NCBI GenBank assembly: GCA_033032865.1
Contig: JAWHQI010000075.1
Span: forward strand, 4,588,001 to 4,652,000
Reading direction: 5' to 3'
From: Dactylorhiza incarnata
Taxonomy: Eukaryota; Streptophyta; Magnoliopsida; Asparagales; Orchidaceae
DNA length: 64,000 bases
In this document: positions 10,676 to 21,336 of the stretch, piece after piece
How positions within the stretch are numbered: the stretch's first letter is position 1
Layout of the letters: the number at the start of each line of letters is the position of its first letter
Made by a program: the position numbers and the translations under genes
The notes under the pieces: model-generated
Told to the model about the DNA's origin: nothing
The model's database searches: none
Seen by the model: the letters and a program-made list of their open reading frames with translations, nothing else

Positions 10676-12164
10676 TGTTGGAACAACCCTATTACTGATT
10701 TGGGCTAGGATCACTATGTTTTAACAAAGGATCAAGTTGACACCATTGTATAGTTTAAGGGTCAAGTTTTGTAGGCTGTTAGAGTTACTAGAACTTAAGG
10801 AAAATTTAAGTTCACCAGTGTTCGACAAATGTCGAGTGGCGTTCGACGAATGTCTAGCATCGTTCGACGAATTTTTCTCTGCAGACTGAAGTATTATGGC
10901 CAGTTCCAGCGCTCGACATTCTCTGAGCAGCGTTCGACAAATGGCGAGCAGCGTTCGACGAATTCCAGCCAGAGCTCGACAAATTCTGTATTAAAGCTCA
11001 GTTCGACAAATACAAGTCCAGATTATTTATATCAGTTATTTGTCAATACTCTGAACTCAGATCGACGACTCCAACGGATATATTCAATACATTTGGATGT
11101 ATTCAAGACAGGCAAGTAAGGATATTATTTTCTTTAGATATATTCCTTATTTCCTTTGTTCCAAGACAAAGATAGTCGTTGACAATTAATGCAAAAGAGT
11201 ATTTCACGGCTAAGGAATTAATGGACCTGTCAAAGTCATTTTGTCTTTGTTGTTATTCCAAGAAAGAATTAAAGACAGATTACTCTATTTGCAAAAATAG
11301 AATATATCAAAGACAGACATTATTGTCTTATCTCTCTCGATAGAATTCAAATTAGCATTCTTGCAGAATACAGAAAGATTACAACAAGGATTGAAAAAGA
11401 AAGAAGAAGAACATTCAGTCTACCATTCTCAGTCTTCTTCTTCTTCCTCAAGCTTCACTCATCTTTTCTCTGAGAACAACTTCTTCAAGAACCATCTCTC
11501 AGATATCTGCTGCAAGTTCAAGTCTTCTACAAGAGCAACAAGGAATCTGAAGAACCTATTCTTCCAGATCAATCTGCTACAGAAGATTTGTGTATTCAAG
11601 AGAAAGCTTCTCCATCATCTGTCAACTACTTCAATCAGACAGGGGGAGCTTTACAACAAGTCCACTAGAGTCTTCTCTCAGCATCTTGACAGAGAAGAAC
11701 ACTATAAACCTTTTCTCACCTCTACTGTACAGGGTTAATACTCCCTTCAAAAGTGTACCTCCTTGGTGGCAAGACACCTGATAAAAAAATCTAGTTGGTT
11801 TTGAGCACCTGATCAAAAGCTCTGTGGTGTATGGACACCTGATCAAAATCACCTTGGTGTTAGGGCACCTGATCAACCCTCCTAGTGGACTCCTACCAAG
11901 GGTGGTAGAAGAGTGGACTACCTAGATTTATTGGGGAACCACTATAATATCCTTGTGTCTTCTGTGTGTGTTTATTTCTTTGTGATGTGCTATGTGCCTT
12001 TATTTATTCTATTTTTCTATTTATATATATATACCTCACTCTGCCTACACACATATATATATATAACACTATTTTGATTCTACTATAAAACTAAAGAAAA
12101 AGTTTTAATACTCTATTCACCCCCCCCCCCTCTAGAGTAATTTAAGATCTAACCTCCACTTTCA
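10676..12164 (+). repeat. Copia-A 3' LTR
   Basis: 1489-bp direct repeat of 520-2032, TG...CA bounded. It differs from the 5' LTR by scattered substitutions, a much shorter TA tract (about 12022-12033), a second short TA run (about 12050-12063) and 11 rather than 20 C before TCTAGAG. The palindromic block is at 10820-11071. Confidence 0.93.
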
Positions 12165-12169
12165 TCTAC
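12165..12169. repeat. Target site duplication TCTAC, right copy (Copia-A)
   Basis: Exact match to 515-519, immediately after the 3' LTR. Confidence 0.93.
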
Positions 12170-12425
12170 TACAAAAATTACAATAATGAAATAAAGCAAA
12201 TAACAAGAACTCCCTCTATGAGATTTCTGAAGTTGAGGATGAAGTATTGTTGTAGCACAAGCGAGGTTGAAGCGATCATTCTTTGGATGCAGCGTCGGGC
12301 CTTCCTTCTCCAGAAATCTTCTTTGGCTTTGAGTGGGGGATGAACTTTTGGCAGAGTAACAGCTCTGGAAATTTGGCACAAGTAATCTCTCTAGAAGCTC
12401 TCACCAAAACGAGAGAGAACTCATC

Positions 12426-12435
12426 AATTTATAGA
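12426..12435 (-). promoter_or_regulatory. TATA box of the Copia-B LTR
   Basis: TCTATAAATT on the minus strand, just downstream (in element orientation) of the GCGCTAGCGCC palindrome block. Confidence 0.6.
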
Positions 12436-12445
12436 CCTTGGAGAT

Positions 12446-12610
12446 AGCACCCGTGGTAGTCCCTAGCGCCTGCGGCAACGTTCATTTGGAGCGGTTGTGG
12501 AACCATCGGTGGCGTGGCGCTATGCACGAACTTGAGCTAGCGCCAGGCGGTAGCGCTGGCAGTAGCGCTAGCGCCTGTGTTAACCCCTAACGCTGGCGGT
12601 AGTGCTTCAG
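12446..12610 (-). repeat. Copia-B palindromic repeats (AGCGCTAGCGCC type)
   Basis: Repeated TAGCGCC, GGCGGTAGCGCT and AGCGCTAGCGCC units form overlapping palindromes. The same motif recurs outside the LTR in the Copia-B 3' noncoding region at 19923-19950 (GCTAGCGCC ... AGCGCTA), which supports both regions belonging to one element. Confidence 0.7.
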
Positions 12611-12737
12611 TTCAGTTTGTTGGTTCCAATCTGCTTTCTTCCTGTGGAGTATTGCACCTATAGTTCCTGCACACTATAAACACACGACAAGCAAGATCAA
12701 ATACAATTTGGGATTTGTTATTCTCAAACAAAGGGAT

Positions 12738-12742
12738 GTGAC
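12738..12742. repeat. Target site duplication GTGAC, left copy (NA-1)
   Basis: GTGAC directly precedes the NA-1 LTR and is repeated at 18266-18270 directly after its other LTR. Confidence 0.92.
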
Positions 12743-13995
12743 TGATGCACAAATCTCGCACACCGCTATAGGTGGTGGCTAGACTGCGGCACGAAATGGC
12801 AGTGTACCGATCGTTCAAGTAATATTAAATGGGAATGAATCCCCAAGTATCGATCTCAAAGGAACAAAGTAAGGTGGAGTTAACTATTGAGGAGGACTTG
12901 AGATTGAAGTCCTTAGGTCGATGTTTGACGAAGGTGGGTGGTTTGGTTTTTGCAAAATAAAATAAAAGCTATCAACTACTCCTATGCAATGCCGCTATGC
13001 AATGCTTCGCTTGGAGGGATGGAAACTACACGGGACGCAGTGCACCGAATCGCTAGGCGGATGGACGAGTAGGCACGCGGATGGAGTGGAGAGAATGGCG
13101 GAATGAGGGTCGCAAGCACCTCTTCGCAAAGCACGCCACTAGCAATTGCTAGTGCGACACTGAACACAAACAAGCCACACCACAAGGCACACCTCAAAAT
13201 GATAAGCAAGAATACCCAAATCACATAGACATAATTATGTATAAATGCTAATAGTCAAAACACACTTCATCAAACATATAAGAAATCCAACTAAGCTATC
13301 ACTACAAGGGGAGGTGAGTGTGCGAAATCGACCGGCTCCAAAGTCTTGTTGAGGATTCACGGAAGGAATCGCCGGGTTGTCAATCCGCGTCCAAGCTCGG
13401 TCCTCGACTGCGTCCGGGGTAGAGAGAGCTGTCACTACTCTCCAATGGACCCGTCTTCTTCGTGTCACAAACCGGTGGAATGATCACACAAACTGCTCCG
13501 ATCTTGAAGAAGAAGGCTAGGTTGACTCCCTTCTTGGAGCTCAAGGATGAAGGAGGAGGCCAGGAGGAAGCTCCGGCGACAATTTGGCGTTGAAAGCTTG
13601 CCTGGAGATCCTCCCTAAGGTGGGCGGTGAAGAAGGAGGCAAAACCCTGCAAAAAACGTGGAAAACGGCGGAGGAAATCGGTCTGAATGCGTAATAGGGC
13701 GGAACAACGGTTTAAATAAGGAGCAGAATAAACACTGCGCACGGTCAGTGGCGCACGACCAATGGTTGTGCGCGAAGGAATGCCTGTGATCGTGCGCAGT
13801 CAGCCTGTAGCAAAGAAAAAGATGGAAAATAACGCACGGTCAGGGGGCGCACGACCAGTGGTCGTGCGCGAAGAAATCCTCTGATCGTGCACAGACGCTC
13901 TGTCAGGGAAGGGAATTAATGCACGACCACTAGTTGTGCGCCTGATCGTGCACGAAGGAATGCACACGATCAGAGGCTTTTTAGGCCAAAAATTG
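12743..13995 (-). repeat. NA-1 3' LTR, truncated at U3
   Basis: Close direct repeat of 16762-17999. Homology to the full LTR stops at about 13994 within the shared AATTG; the next bases are internal sequence homologous to the NA-2 3' region. The first ~270 bp of the LTR and the adjoining PPT have therefore been deleted after insertion, since the target duplication is intact. Confidence 0.85.
13737..13980 (-). repeat. NA-1 palindrome block, 3' LTR
   Basis: Repeated half-sites GCGCACGACCA and TGGTCGTGCGC (several close to perfect inverted pairs) plus TGATCGTGCGC. The block lies just upstream, in element orientation, of a TTATTTAAA TATA-like site near 13710. The copy in the other LTR is at 17743-17990. 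Confidence 0.82.
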
Positions 13996-15297
13996 CGAAG
14001 TCTCATACACATGTGCATAGAAATCTAGTAAAAAGAATTTTTAGTTATGCAAAATAGTTTACATAATTCTAACAACGTAACTATATATTATTTCTACTCA
14101 AAAGTTGAATCATAGGGAATCACTCGGTCATGCGTAGGAAGAAAGTAGAAAGGCTGCTGAGGCGAACATTACTCAACACCGGAGTTCGGAACAACCTCCA
14201 CTGAAATCCATCAGTGTCGATGACCATAAGCTCACCCGTTCGCACTCTCTCCACGACATTCGTACGATTCGATGCGCAAATCAATAGGACTTTAGGTTAT
14301 GATTTAGGCTTAGGCTACGGTGCGGTAAACAATGATAAATGCGGGGGCTTAGCACACATAACCCAAATGAGCTTGCAAAAGAAACACTATCCCAACAATA
14401 ATAAAAATGTGTACACCACTTATTCCCAAATATATCTCTTTATACATTTACATTTTTTTTTCTTTTTTTTTACTTTCTTTTCTTTTCTCATTTTTTTAAA
14501 TTTCATAACTTTGGCACAATTAGATACAAAACAGCTATATCTTCAATAACGCATTTCCACCTCAATCACAAATATACACCGCATCAACACCCAATTTTTT
14601 AAAATGCACAAATTGCTTGAACTCAGAATTTGGTGTGCGATTAGGATAGTCATTTTGGCTTTGGTGAATTGAAGGTGGAGCTGAATCAACGGGATCCAGT
14701 AGGCAGAAGGGGCTAGCAAGGATAAGATGTTAGGACCGGAATACAAAGCTCAAACTGGCCAACATGATGGCCTACGTCACGCTCACGCACTGAACTAACT
14801 CATACCTATGCTTCGAGAGTCGCTTGGGGCAAGTTCTTAGTCACCGAGAAAGATGATTCTTCCTCCCGACTCGAGCAATACGAGCCTAGCACCCCTCTAC
14901 ACATATCCCTACACTACTGATTGATTCGCACCGGATTCACCGCTTTTGAGTAGAATAAACTAGAATTACGCTGACAGAATAAAATGTAAAACTAAAAGCA
15001 TAAAGAAAAGTTTAATCTACACCAATTCTATGCGAGACATGAATAAATGACTAGAGCACTACACGAGTCAACAAAGTACTTCGTCTCGCAATCCTAACCC
15101 AGCACCGTGATTTCCCATTCACACAACCGAGACAAGTTAGACTCGTCGCGCGCCTACAGTTAAGTGCGCTCACGTGGGTGTCGTGGTGTGCCATAAGATG
15201 AACAATGCTACAATATAACACAGATTGTAAATCCTAGTATGCCGTGCACTGTGCATGTGCATGTGGTAACGATAACTCTCACTCCCCCAGACTTACA
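13996..15297 (-). other. NA-1 3' noncoding internal region
   Basis: No coding region. Homologous on the minus strand to the NA-2 segment between its ORF and LTR (same order of blocks: GACTCGTGTAGTGCTCTAG near 15048-15075, the GACTCTCGAAGCAT region near 14810, a purine-rich tract at 14451-14497, and the ACTCTCTCCACG block near 14245). A PPT-like TCTGGGGGAGTG lies at 15283-15295, next to the ORF stop. Confidence 0.75.
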
Positions 15298-16515
15298 CTA
15301 AGCAAAAAGCATGTTTGATAGCGGCATAAGCTTAAGAGGGCTAGGATGAGAGATTACCCCATGCTCAGAAATGAGCATACCAGAAAATTGGCATTTAAAT
15401 CTAGACTTAGCTGCAACATCCATCCAGGAGGATAAGGCAATGAATGAGGCTTCCTCAATGGAGGAGGCATCAACCTCCCCACAAGAGAGGATGCAGTCAT
15501 CATTGACTTGAGCAAAATGCTCCAAGTCCTCCTGAAGTACCTGTGAAGACTCAACCCACACAGGCTCAGATGAAGAAGAGGGGTCAAGGAATAAAGAAGA
15601 GGAAGAACATAAATAAAAATCAATCGGGGGAGTGGTCCCGGTCTCACTCCCAATAGGATCCAAACATAGATCACTGTTAGTATCATATGAGTCGTAGCGA
15701 GGGGAGTCCGAAAGCTCGAGGTCCTCGGTGTTGAGTTGGACCTCCTCATCCGATAAGGAAGTGCAAACCTCCTCATCAGGAAAGGAATCCTCCTCATCCC
15801 ACCTCGGCGCATCATCGTGTTCCAAGAAGTCACACTCCCCACTGGAGAGAATAATATCCCCGTCCCACTTTGACGCAACCTCAGGCTCCGAATGAACCTC
15901 CTGCACAACATCATCAACCAACTCACAAAGAACAGGAGTAGAAAATTCTTGCAAAGAAGGCGGAGGAACAACAGTAATAACATCATCAGAGAAAATATAA
16001 ACAGGTTCCTCTGGGGGTGAATCCAAAAGAGGAGATGGAAGCAAAGGGAGAGGAATCTCCACCACGTCATCACACTGAGCAGTCAAAAGTCTGATGAGAA
16101 TATCCGCAGAAGTCCCCCATAGACAAGGTGGTACTGCGAACTCATCATCAGAATCAGATGGGGCAACCAAATGAGAGGTGGATGGAATGACACGGACATC
16201 CGGTTCGTCATCCATCTCCATCTGGCGCTGGAATTCTGCACAGTCTTTCAATGCATGCTCGGTGCTACGACAACACAAACATAATTTTTTATTCCTCGTC
16301 CGTCCTTGCGGGGCCGGTGAGGAATATAAAAATGATGGAAGTGGCGAAGAAGAGTGACCATAAGACATGGGTACAGTGTATGGAGTGTCGTAGGAAGACG
16401 ATGCTCCATGCACTGAACCACGAGAGTTATGCCCACCATCTTCAGTGGGGCACTCATCACTATAATGCCTAGCATCACCACACCATTTGCAACGTATATT
16501 CAGATAGGAAAACAT
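15298..16515 (-). CDS. NA-1 zinc-knuckle / acidic protein
   Basis: An open frame of 405 codons, taking the ATG at 16513-16515 (MFSYLNIRCKWC); the frame also runs open through 32 further AT-rich codons upstream, which I regard as leader. Two CCHC knuckles are seen, CKWCGDARHYSDEC near the N-terminus and CLCCRSTEHALKDC further in, both C-X2-C-X4-H-X4-C. The remainder is strongly acidic and Ser/Pro-rich, with a block beginning DAPRWDEED that aligns with the NA-2 ORF (EEVCTS, EEVQL, GSETGTTPP, QEDLEH, AQVNDDCI). There is no capsid, protease or RT motif. A nucleic-acid-binding Gag-like role is plausible from the knuckles but is inference. The frame is intact despite clear divergence from the NA-2 copies. 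Confidence 0.75.
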   Translation of the reverse strand: MFSYLNIRCKWCGDARHYSDECPTEDGGHNSRGSVHGASSSYDTPYTVPMSYGHSSSPLPSFLYSSPAPQGRTRNKKLCLCCRSTEHALKDCAEFQRQMEMDDEPDVRVIPSTSHLVAPSDSDDEFAVPPCLWGTSADILIRLLTAQCDDVVEIPLPLLPSPLLDSPPEEPVYIFSDDVITVVPPPSLQEFSTPVLCELVDDVVQEVHSEPEVASKWDGDIILSSGECDFLEHDDAPRWDEEDSFPDEEVCTSLSDEEVQLNTEDLELSDSPRYDSYDTNSDLCLDPIGSETGTTPPIDFYLCSSSSLFLDPSSSSEPVWVESSQVLQEDLEHFAQVNDDCILSCGEVDASSIEEASFIALSSWMDVAAKSRFKCQFSGMLISEHGVISHPSPLKLMPLSNMLFA

Positions 16516-16737
16516 AGTGCAAAGGAAGATTTCACCAAATAGAAATATTCTAAGCAAGAATTGGCTATACACAAACAATAAAATTGAAAACCTGCTTTTG
16601 AAAAATTGCAAATAAAGATTAGAAACAAAGAAATTAAAAGATGCTACTTATATATAAAATTACATAAAATGGTATAAATAAGGGGAAAAGGGTTTCTATC
16701 TCTTGTCTCCCTCTCCAAAAAACTCACACGACTGTGT

Positions 16738-16755
16738 TCCCCGGCAACGGCGCCA
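16738..16755 (-). other. NA-1 primer binding site
   Basis: On the minus strand TGGCGCCGTTGCCGGGGA follows the 5' LTR after a six-base spacer. The same site is used by NA-2 and is typical of Athila-type gypsy elements. Confidence 0.9.
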
Positions 16756-16761
16756 AAAACT

Positions 16762-18265
16762 TGATGCACAAATTTCGCACACCGCTATAGGTGGTGGCTA
16801 GACTGCGGCATGAAACGGCAGTGTACCGATCGTTCAAGTAATATAAAATGGGAATGAATCCCCAAGTATCGATCTTAAAGGAACACAGTAAGGTGGAGTT
16901 AACTATTGAGGAGGACTTGAGATTGAAGTCCTTAGGTTGATGTTTCACGAAGGTGGGTGGTTTGGTTTTTGCAAAATAAAATAAAAGCTATCAACTACTT
17001 CTATGGAATGCCGCTATGCAATGCTTCGCTTGGCGGGATGGAAACTACACGGGCCGCAGTGCACCGAATCGCTAGGCGGATGGACGAGTAGGCTCGCGGA
17101 TGGAGTGGAGAGAATGGCGGAATGAGGGTCGCAATCACCTCTTCGCAAAGCACGCCACTAGCAATTGCTAGTGTGGCACTGAACACAAACAAGCCACACC
17201 TCAAAATGATAAGCAAGAATACCCAAATCACATAGACATAATTAAGTATAAATGCTAATAGTCAAAACACACTTCATCAAACATATAAGAAATCCAACTA
17301 AGCTATCACTACAAGGGGAGGTGAGTGTGCGAAATCGACCGGCTCCGAAGTCTTGTTGAGGATTCACGGAAGGAATCGCCGGGTTGTCAATCCGCGTCCA
17401 AGCTCGATCCTCGACTGCGTCCGGGGTAGAGAGAGCTGTCACTACTCTCCAATGGACCCATCTTCTTCGTGTCACGAACCGGTGGAATGATCACACAAAC
17501 TGCTCCGATCTTGAAGAAGAAGGTTAGGTTGACTCCCTTCTTGGAGCTCAAGGATGAAGGAGGAGGCCAGGAGGAAGCTCCGGCGACGATTTGGCGTTGA
17601 AAGCTTGCCCGGAGATCCTCCCTAAGGTGGGCGGTGAAGAAGGAGGCGAAACCCTGCAAAAAAACGTGGAAAATGGCGGAGGAAATCAGTCTGAATGCGG
17701 ATTAGGGCGGAACAGCGGTTTAAATAAGGAGCAGAATAAACACTGCGCACGGTCAGTGGTGCACGACCAATGGTCATGCGCGAAGGAATGCCTGTGATCG
17801 TGCGCAGTCAACCTGTAGCAAAGAAAAAGATGGAAAATAACGCATGGTCATGGGGCGCACGACCAGTGGTCGTGCGCGAAGAAATCCTCTGATCGTGCGC
17901 AGACGCTCTGTCAGGGAAATGAATTAACGCACGACCATTGGTCGTGCGCCTGATCGTGCGTGAAGGAATGCGCACGATCAGAGGCTTTTTAGGCCAAAAA
18001 TTGTCGCGCTCCATCCCGAACGTTCACGCGATCCCAGGACCTGCAGGAAAAATACATAAGACCCCGATCCGTGCACACCACCGGATCCATAACACAGGCA
18101 TACAGTAATATATAAGAAAACATGCCACAAAGGGGGAACGATTGCACAAAAGGCGCAGATACGCCGTGATATCAATATAAGCATATATGAACAGCAATTG
18201 AAGTGCAATGACACTAAAACAAACCCAGATGAGGCCGGAAATCATTGTATAAACCAGACTCATCA
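16762..18265 (-). repeat. NA-1 5' LTR, full length
   Basis: 1504 bp, TGATGAGTCTGG...TGTGCATCA on the minus strand. It carries the GCGCACGACCA/TGGTCGTGCGC palindrome block at 17743-17990, upstream of a TATA-like site near 17715. Its ends match the NA-2 LTR ends in sequence (TGATGAGT ... ACACCGCTATAGG inverted), so the two are related subfamilies. Confidence 0.9.
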
Positions 18266-18270
18266 GTGAC
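18266..18270. repeat. Target site duplication GTGAC, right copy (NA-1)
   Basis: Exact repeat of 12738-12742. Confidence 0.92.
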
Positions 18271-18284
18271 ACACATGTCCAACA
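18271..18284 (-). repeat. Copia-B LTR tip (U3 start)
   Basis: On the minus strand this is TGTTGGACATGTGT, the start of a copia LTR, directly preceded by a purine tract. Joined across NA-1 it runs into 12742. Confidence 0.65.
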
Positions 18285-18546
18285 ATCTCCCCATTTTGAT
18301 AATAAAAAATCCTCTTAGCAAGAAATCAACAATGGTGTTTATGGTATATGATAAGCGAGATAAAAGTTCAACTATAGTATATGATAAGCATGAGAATAGT
18401 GCATACTCCCCCTATCTTAATGCTCCCCCTACATAAATACAATTTATGTTTTACTCCCATTAAATTACAAGAATTAATCTTAAGTCTCCCCTTAATCTTC
18501 TAGATTTCTCCTCTAGATTTCTTGAATTAATCTCCCCCTTTTGGTA
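18285..18546 (-). promoter_or_regulatory. Cluster of five polypurine-tract-like motifs (Copia-B)
   Basis: On the minus strand, GGGGAGA-type purine tracts occur at about 18286, 18406-18414, 18423-18430, 18485-18493 and 18531-18540. Only the first abuts the LTR. Multiple PPT-like copies upstream of the 3' LTR are a known Sirevirus feature. Confidence 0.65.
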
Positions 18547-20100
18547 TTATCAAAATAAGGTGGGGTGAGGGTAGTAAGGAGGCACTCCTTATAAATGATA
18601 AATCATGATCGAGCTTTTGAATAAAGGTAATAATAAAGAGTTTAAGCATAGTATATATAAGAGATTTCAAATAAAAAAATAAGAGTTGTAAGCAAGCGGA
18701 AGATAATATGAAACATTTGTTTGTAAGTATGAAAAGCATAAGTAAAAATATGAGTTTAAGTTTAAATTTAAAAGATGTTTAAACCTCTTTGAAATATCAT
18801 AGTTTTTCATAAAGATACCAAGCATGAAATGAACATATTAAAAAGAGATTATACTACATTGTTACTTAATTTCAAGTTTAAGAGATACTAAACATTGTAA
18901 AGATTATGCTAGGTTATCTAGTGCATTTCTTATATAAAGAGTAGTATAGATAAAGCATTAGAATCCAATACTCATGAGAAGAAGTGTTATGAAAGATAAT
19001 GAAGTGCACATAAGTGTATTTTGAGCAATGTTAACAAATGATTTAAATCACAAAATACAAGACATATGTAGAGTAAAGTGCACAATAAAACACAAGTATA
19101 TTACTTTCAAACACTTTTAATGCACATAATTTTTAACAAAGTGGTGTAATAACCAAGGTTTGCACAAGACACATTACTATTCTTTCCAAGGTGCTCAACC
19201 TCACAATGCTTATGAACACTTATCAGGAGGTTCAAGTAGTGCTTGGTGGAGTTATATTTGTCTATTTTATAATCACTTTTGTGAGACAACATTCTCCGAA
19301 TACACTTGTTTTGCAAACACAACATAATTTTTTTTTAAAACCACTTTTCTTAATTTTTATGTGCAATTCAAATGTAGTGTAATAAACTTATGCAAATTTT
19401 AATTTATTGTACAAATACAATACTTAAGCAAGCATTTTAGATTTAAACACACATGTGCATTACCAAACACAAGTGAGTGTAAAAGTATCATTATCAATCA
19501 CAATACATTTACTCATACTCAGAGGCATGCTAAGCTTGGTTCTACACATATTTTTAAATGCAATTGATGCACGTTAAATAGATATATCAAAGCATGATAA
19601 ACAAAACAATGTTCATAGTAATTTGAAGTAATAAACTTTAATATTGTAGATAATTCTAAATGATAGAATTCATACATGCTTGAAATTAGCAATAAAGATC
19701 ATACCGTTTTTTTGTTTTGAAAATTTTAATGAAAGGAAAAATAGAAAACCACAAAAACATATTTTTGTATTTTTGAATTTTGAAATTTTATAGTTGATTT
19801 TCCATAAAATAAATAAAACAAGAATTACAAAAGTCAGAAGTACAAAATTAAAGTAGTAAATATGAACTAAAATATTTTTGTTGATTTTTAGAAATTTTGA
19901 AAAACACAAAATTCAAACACTCATGCTAGCGCCGACACTAGCGCTAATGCGGGAAATAGAAAGTGAAATAGTGAAGATTTTAAAATTCTGTTTTATTAAT
20001 GATTAGGGGTCTTAAGAGTAGTCTTATGCAGAAATTTTGTAATTTTCAGAAATGTTTTGATTGCTCAAATTGCATAAAAGATTAGCGTTTTACATGTTAC
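18547..20100 (-). other. Copia-B 3' noncoding region
   Basis: AT-rich, no supported gene between the end of RNase H and the PPT cluster. It contains one copy of the Copia-B palindrome (19923-19950). No third ORF like that of Copia-A is recognisable. Confidence 0.55.
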
Positions 20101-21336
20101 TCATCCTAAGATGTCTAAGACTCCTAATTCCAACCTTAACATTTGTAACCATGCATCGGGAAGAGGTTTAGTGAATATACCAGCAAGTTGAGAGTCTGTG
20201 TCAATGAAACTTATTTTAACATTTTCTTTCTTAATGTGATCCCTTATGAAATGATGACGTACATCTATATGTTTGGATCTAGAATGATGTACCGGATTAT
20301 TTGTAAGATCAATGGCACTCTTGTTGTCACATTTTAATTCTATATGTTTTAGATGAAAACCAAAGTCCTCAAAAGTTTGGCTCATCCATAGTGCTTGTGC
20401 ACAACAACTCCCTAGTGCAATGTATTCGGCGTCCGTGGTGGAGAGTGCAACCGAATTTTGTTTCCTACTAGACCATGCAACTAATGAAGGTCCTAGAAAA
20501 TGACAAGTACCACTAGTGCTTTTTCTATCAAGTGAACTTCCGGCGTAGTCCGAATCGGAGTAGTCGTGAAGTGTAAATGAATTATTGTGCGGGTACCATA
20601 ATTCTAATCTAGATGACCCAATTAGATATCTAAAAATTTGTTTTACCGCTTTTAACTGAGATTCTTTTGGATTGGCTTGAAATCGAGCACATAAACAAAC
20701 GGCAAAGTCTAGTTGCACTAAGATAAAGTAGGGATCCTATCATACCTCTATATAAGGTTTGATCAATTGAAATTCCCGATTCATCTTTTCCTAATTTAAG
20801 TGATGCACTCATTGGTTTAGAAGCATGTTTAAGGTTTTCAAATCCAAAGCGTTTAAGCATATCATAGACATATTTGGTTTGACATATAAAAATACCATCA
20901 TTTATTTGTGATATTTGAAAACCAAGAAAATAAGAAAGTTCTCCTACTAGACTCATTTCAAATTCATTTTTCATCACTTTAATAACTTCATTACACAACT
21001 CTTCATTAGTAGATCCAAAGATTATATCATCAACATATATTTGCAAAATAATTATTTCATCATTATTATGCTTAATGAAGAGAGTATTATCGGCACTGCC
21101 CATAATATAACTGTGCTTTAATAAAAAATGATGTAAGTCTTTCATACCATGCACGGGGCGCTTGTTTTAAACCATAAATCACTTTTTCTAGTTTATAAAC
21201 ATGATTGGGAAATTTTTCATTAATAAAACTGGGGGGTTGTTCAACATAAACTTCTTCTTTTACAAACCTGTTGAGAAAATCACTTTTTACATCCATTTGA
21301 AATAGTTTTATTCTATTAAAGCTTGCAAATGCTCAC
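20101..21336 (-). pseudogene. pol: Copia-B RT-RNase H remnant
   Basis: Three overlapping frames on the minus strand add up to the C-terminal half of a copia pol: RT N-terminal part (FQMDVKSDFLNRFVKEEVYV, about 21240-21305), catalytic QIYVDDIIFGST (about 21020-21055), GELSYFLGFQI, then RNase H with DYSDSDYAG (about 20555), STTDAEYIALGSCCAQ (about 20410) and ADIFTKPL-like AGIFTKPLP. There are frameshifts near 21150 and 20700. Coding homology stops at about 21336 inside the RT N-terminus, where unrelated copia gag begins. Protease and integrase are absent. Confidence 0.88.

Larger units (their letters stand above)
520..12164 (+). mobile_element. Complete Sirevirus-like Ty1/copia retrotransposon with 3' extra ORF (Copia-A)
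   Basis: Seen directly: two long LTRs starting TGTTGGAACA and ending CCACTTTCA, a perfect 5-bp target duplication, an initiator tRNA-Met primer site, a gag with a CCHC knuckle, protease-integrase-RT-RNase H in copia order, a large third ORF after pol, and a G-rich polypurine tract before the 3' LTR. The order integrase before RT defines Ty1/copia. The 11.6-kb length, large gag and additional downstream ORF are hallmarks of the Sirevirus (SIRE/Maximus) lineage. Gag, pol and ORF3 all carry stops and pol carries a frameshift, so this copy is not autonomous. It sits in the Copia-B LTR, so it is younger than that element. Confidence 0.93.
12170..12742 (-). repeat. Copia-B LTR, promoter-side piece
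   Basis: This LTR continuation lies between the Copia-A and NA-1 insertions. On the minus strand it holds a TATA box (TCTATAAATT, 12426-12435) preceded by a block of AGCGCTAGCGCC-type palindromes at 12446-12610. No coding region is supported; the short minus-strand ORFs here are chance. The LTR tip continues at 18271-18284. Confidence 0.65.
12743..18265 (-). mobile_element. Non-autonomous Athila-like LTR retrotransposon (NA-1)
   Basis: Bounded by TGATGCAC...ACTCATCA with a perfect GTGAC target duplication. On the minus strand the order is 5' LTR (18265-16762), PBS, zinc-knuckle ORF, PPT-like TCTGGGGGAG, 3' noncoding region, and a 3' LTR missing its U3 start. There is no protease, RT, RNase H or integrase, so it needs proteins supplied in trans. 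The primer site and a 3' noncoding block are shared with the Athila element and with the NA-2 array, identifying it as a diverged relative of NA-2. Confidence 0.9.
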
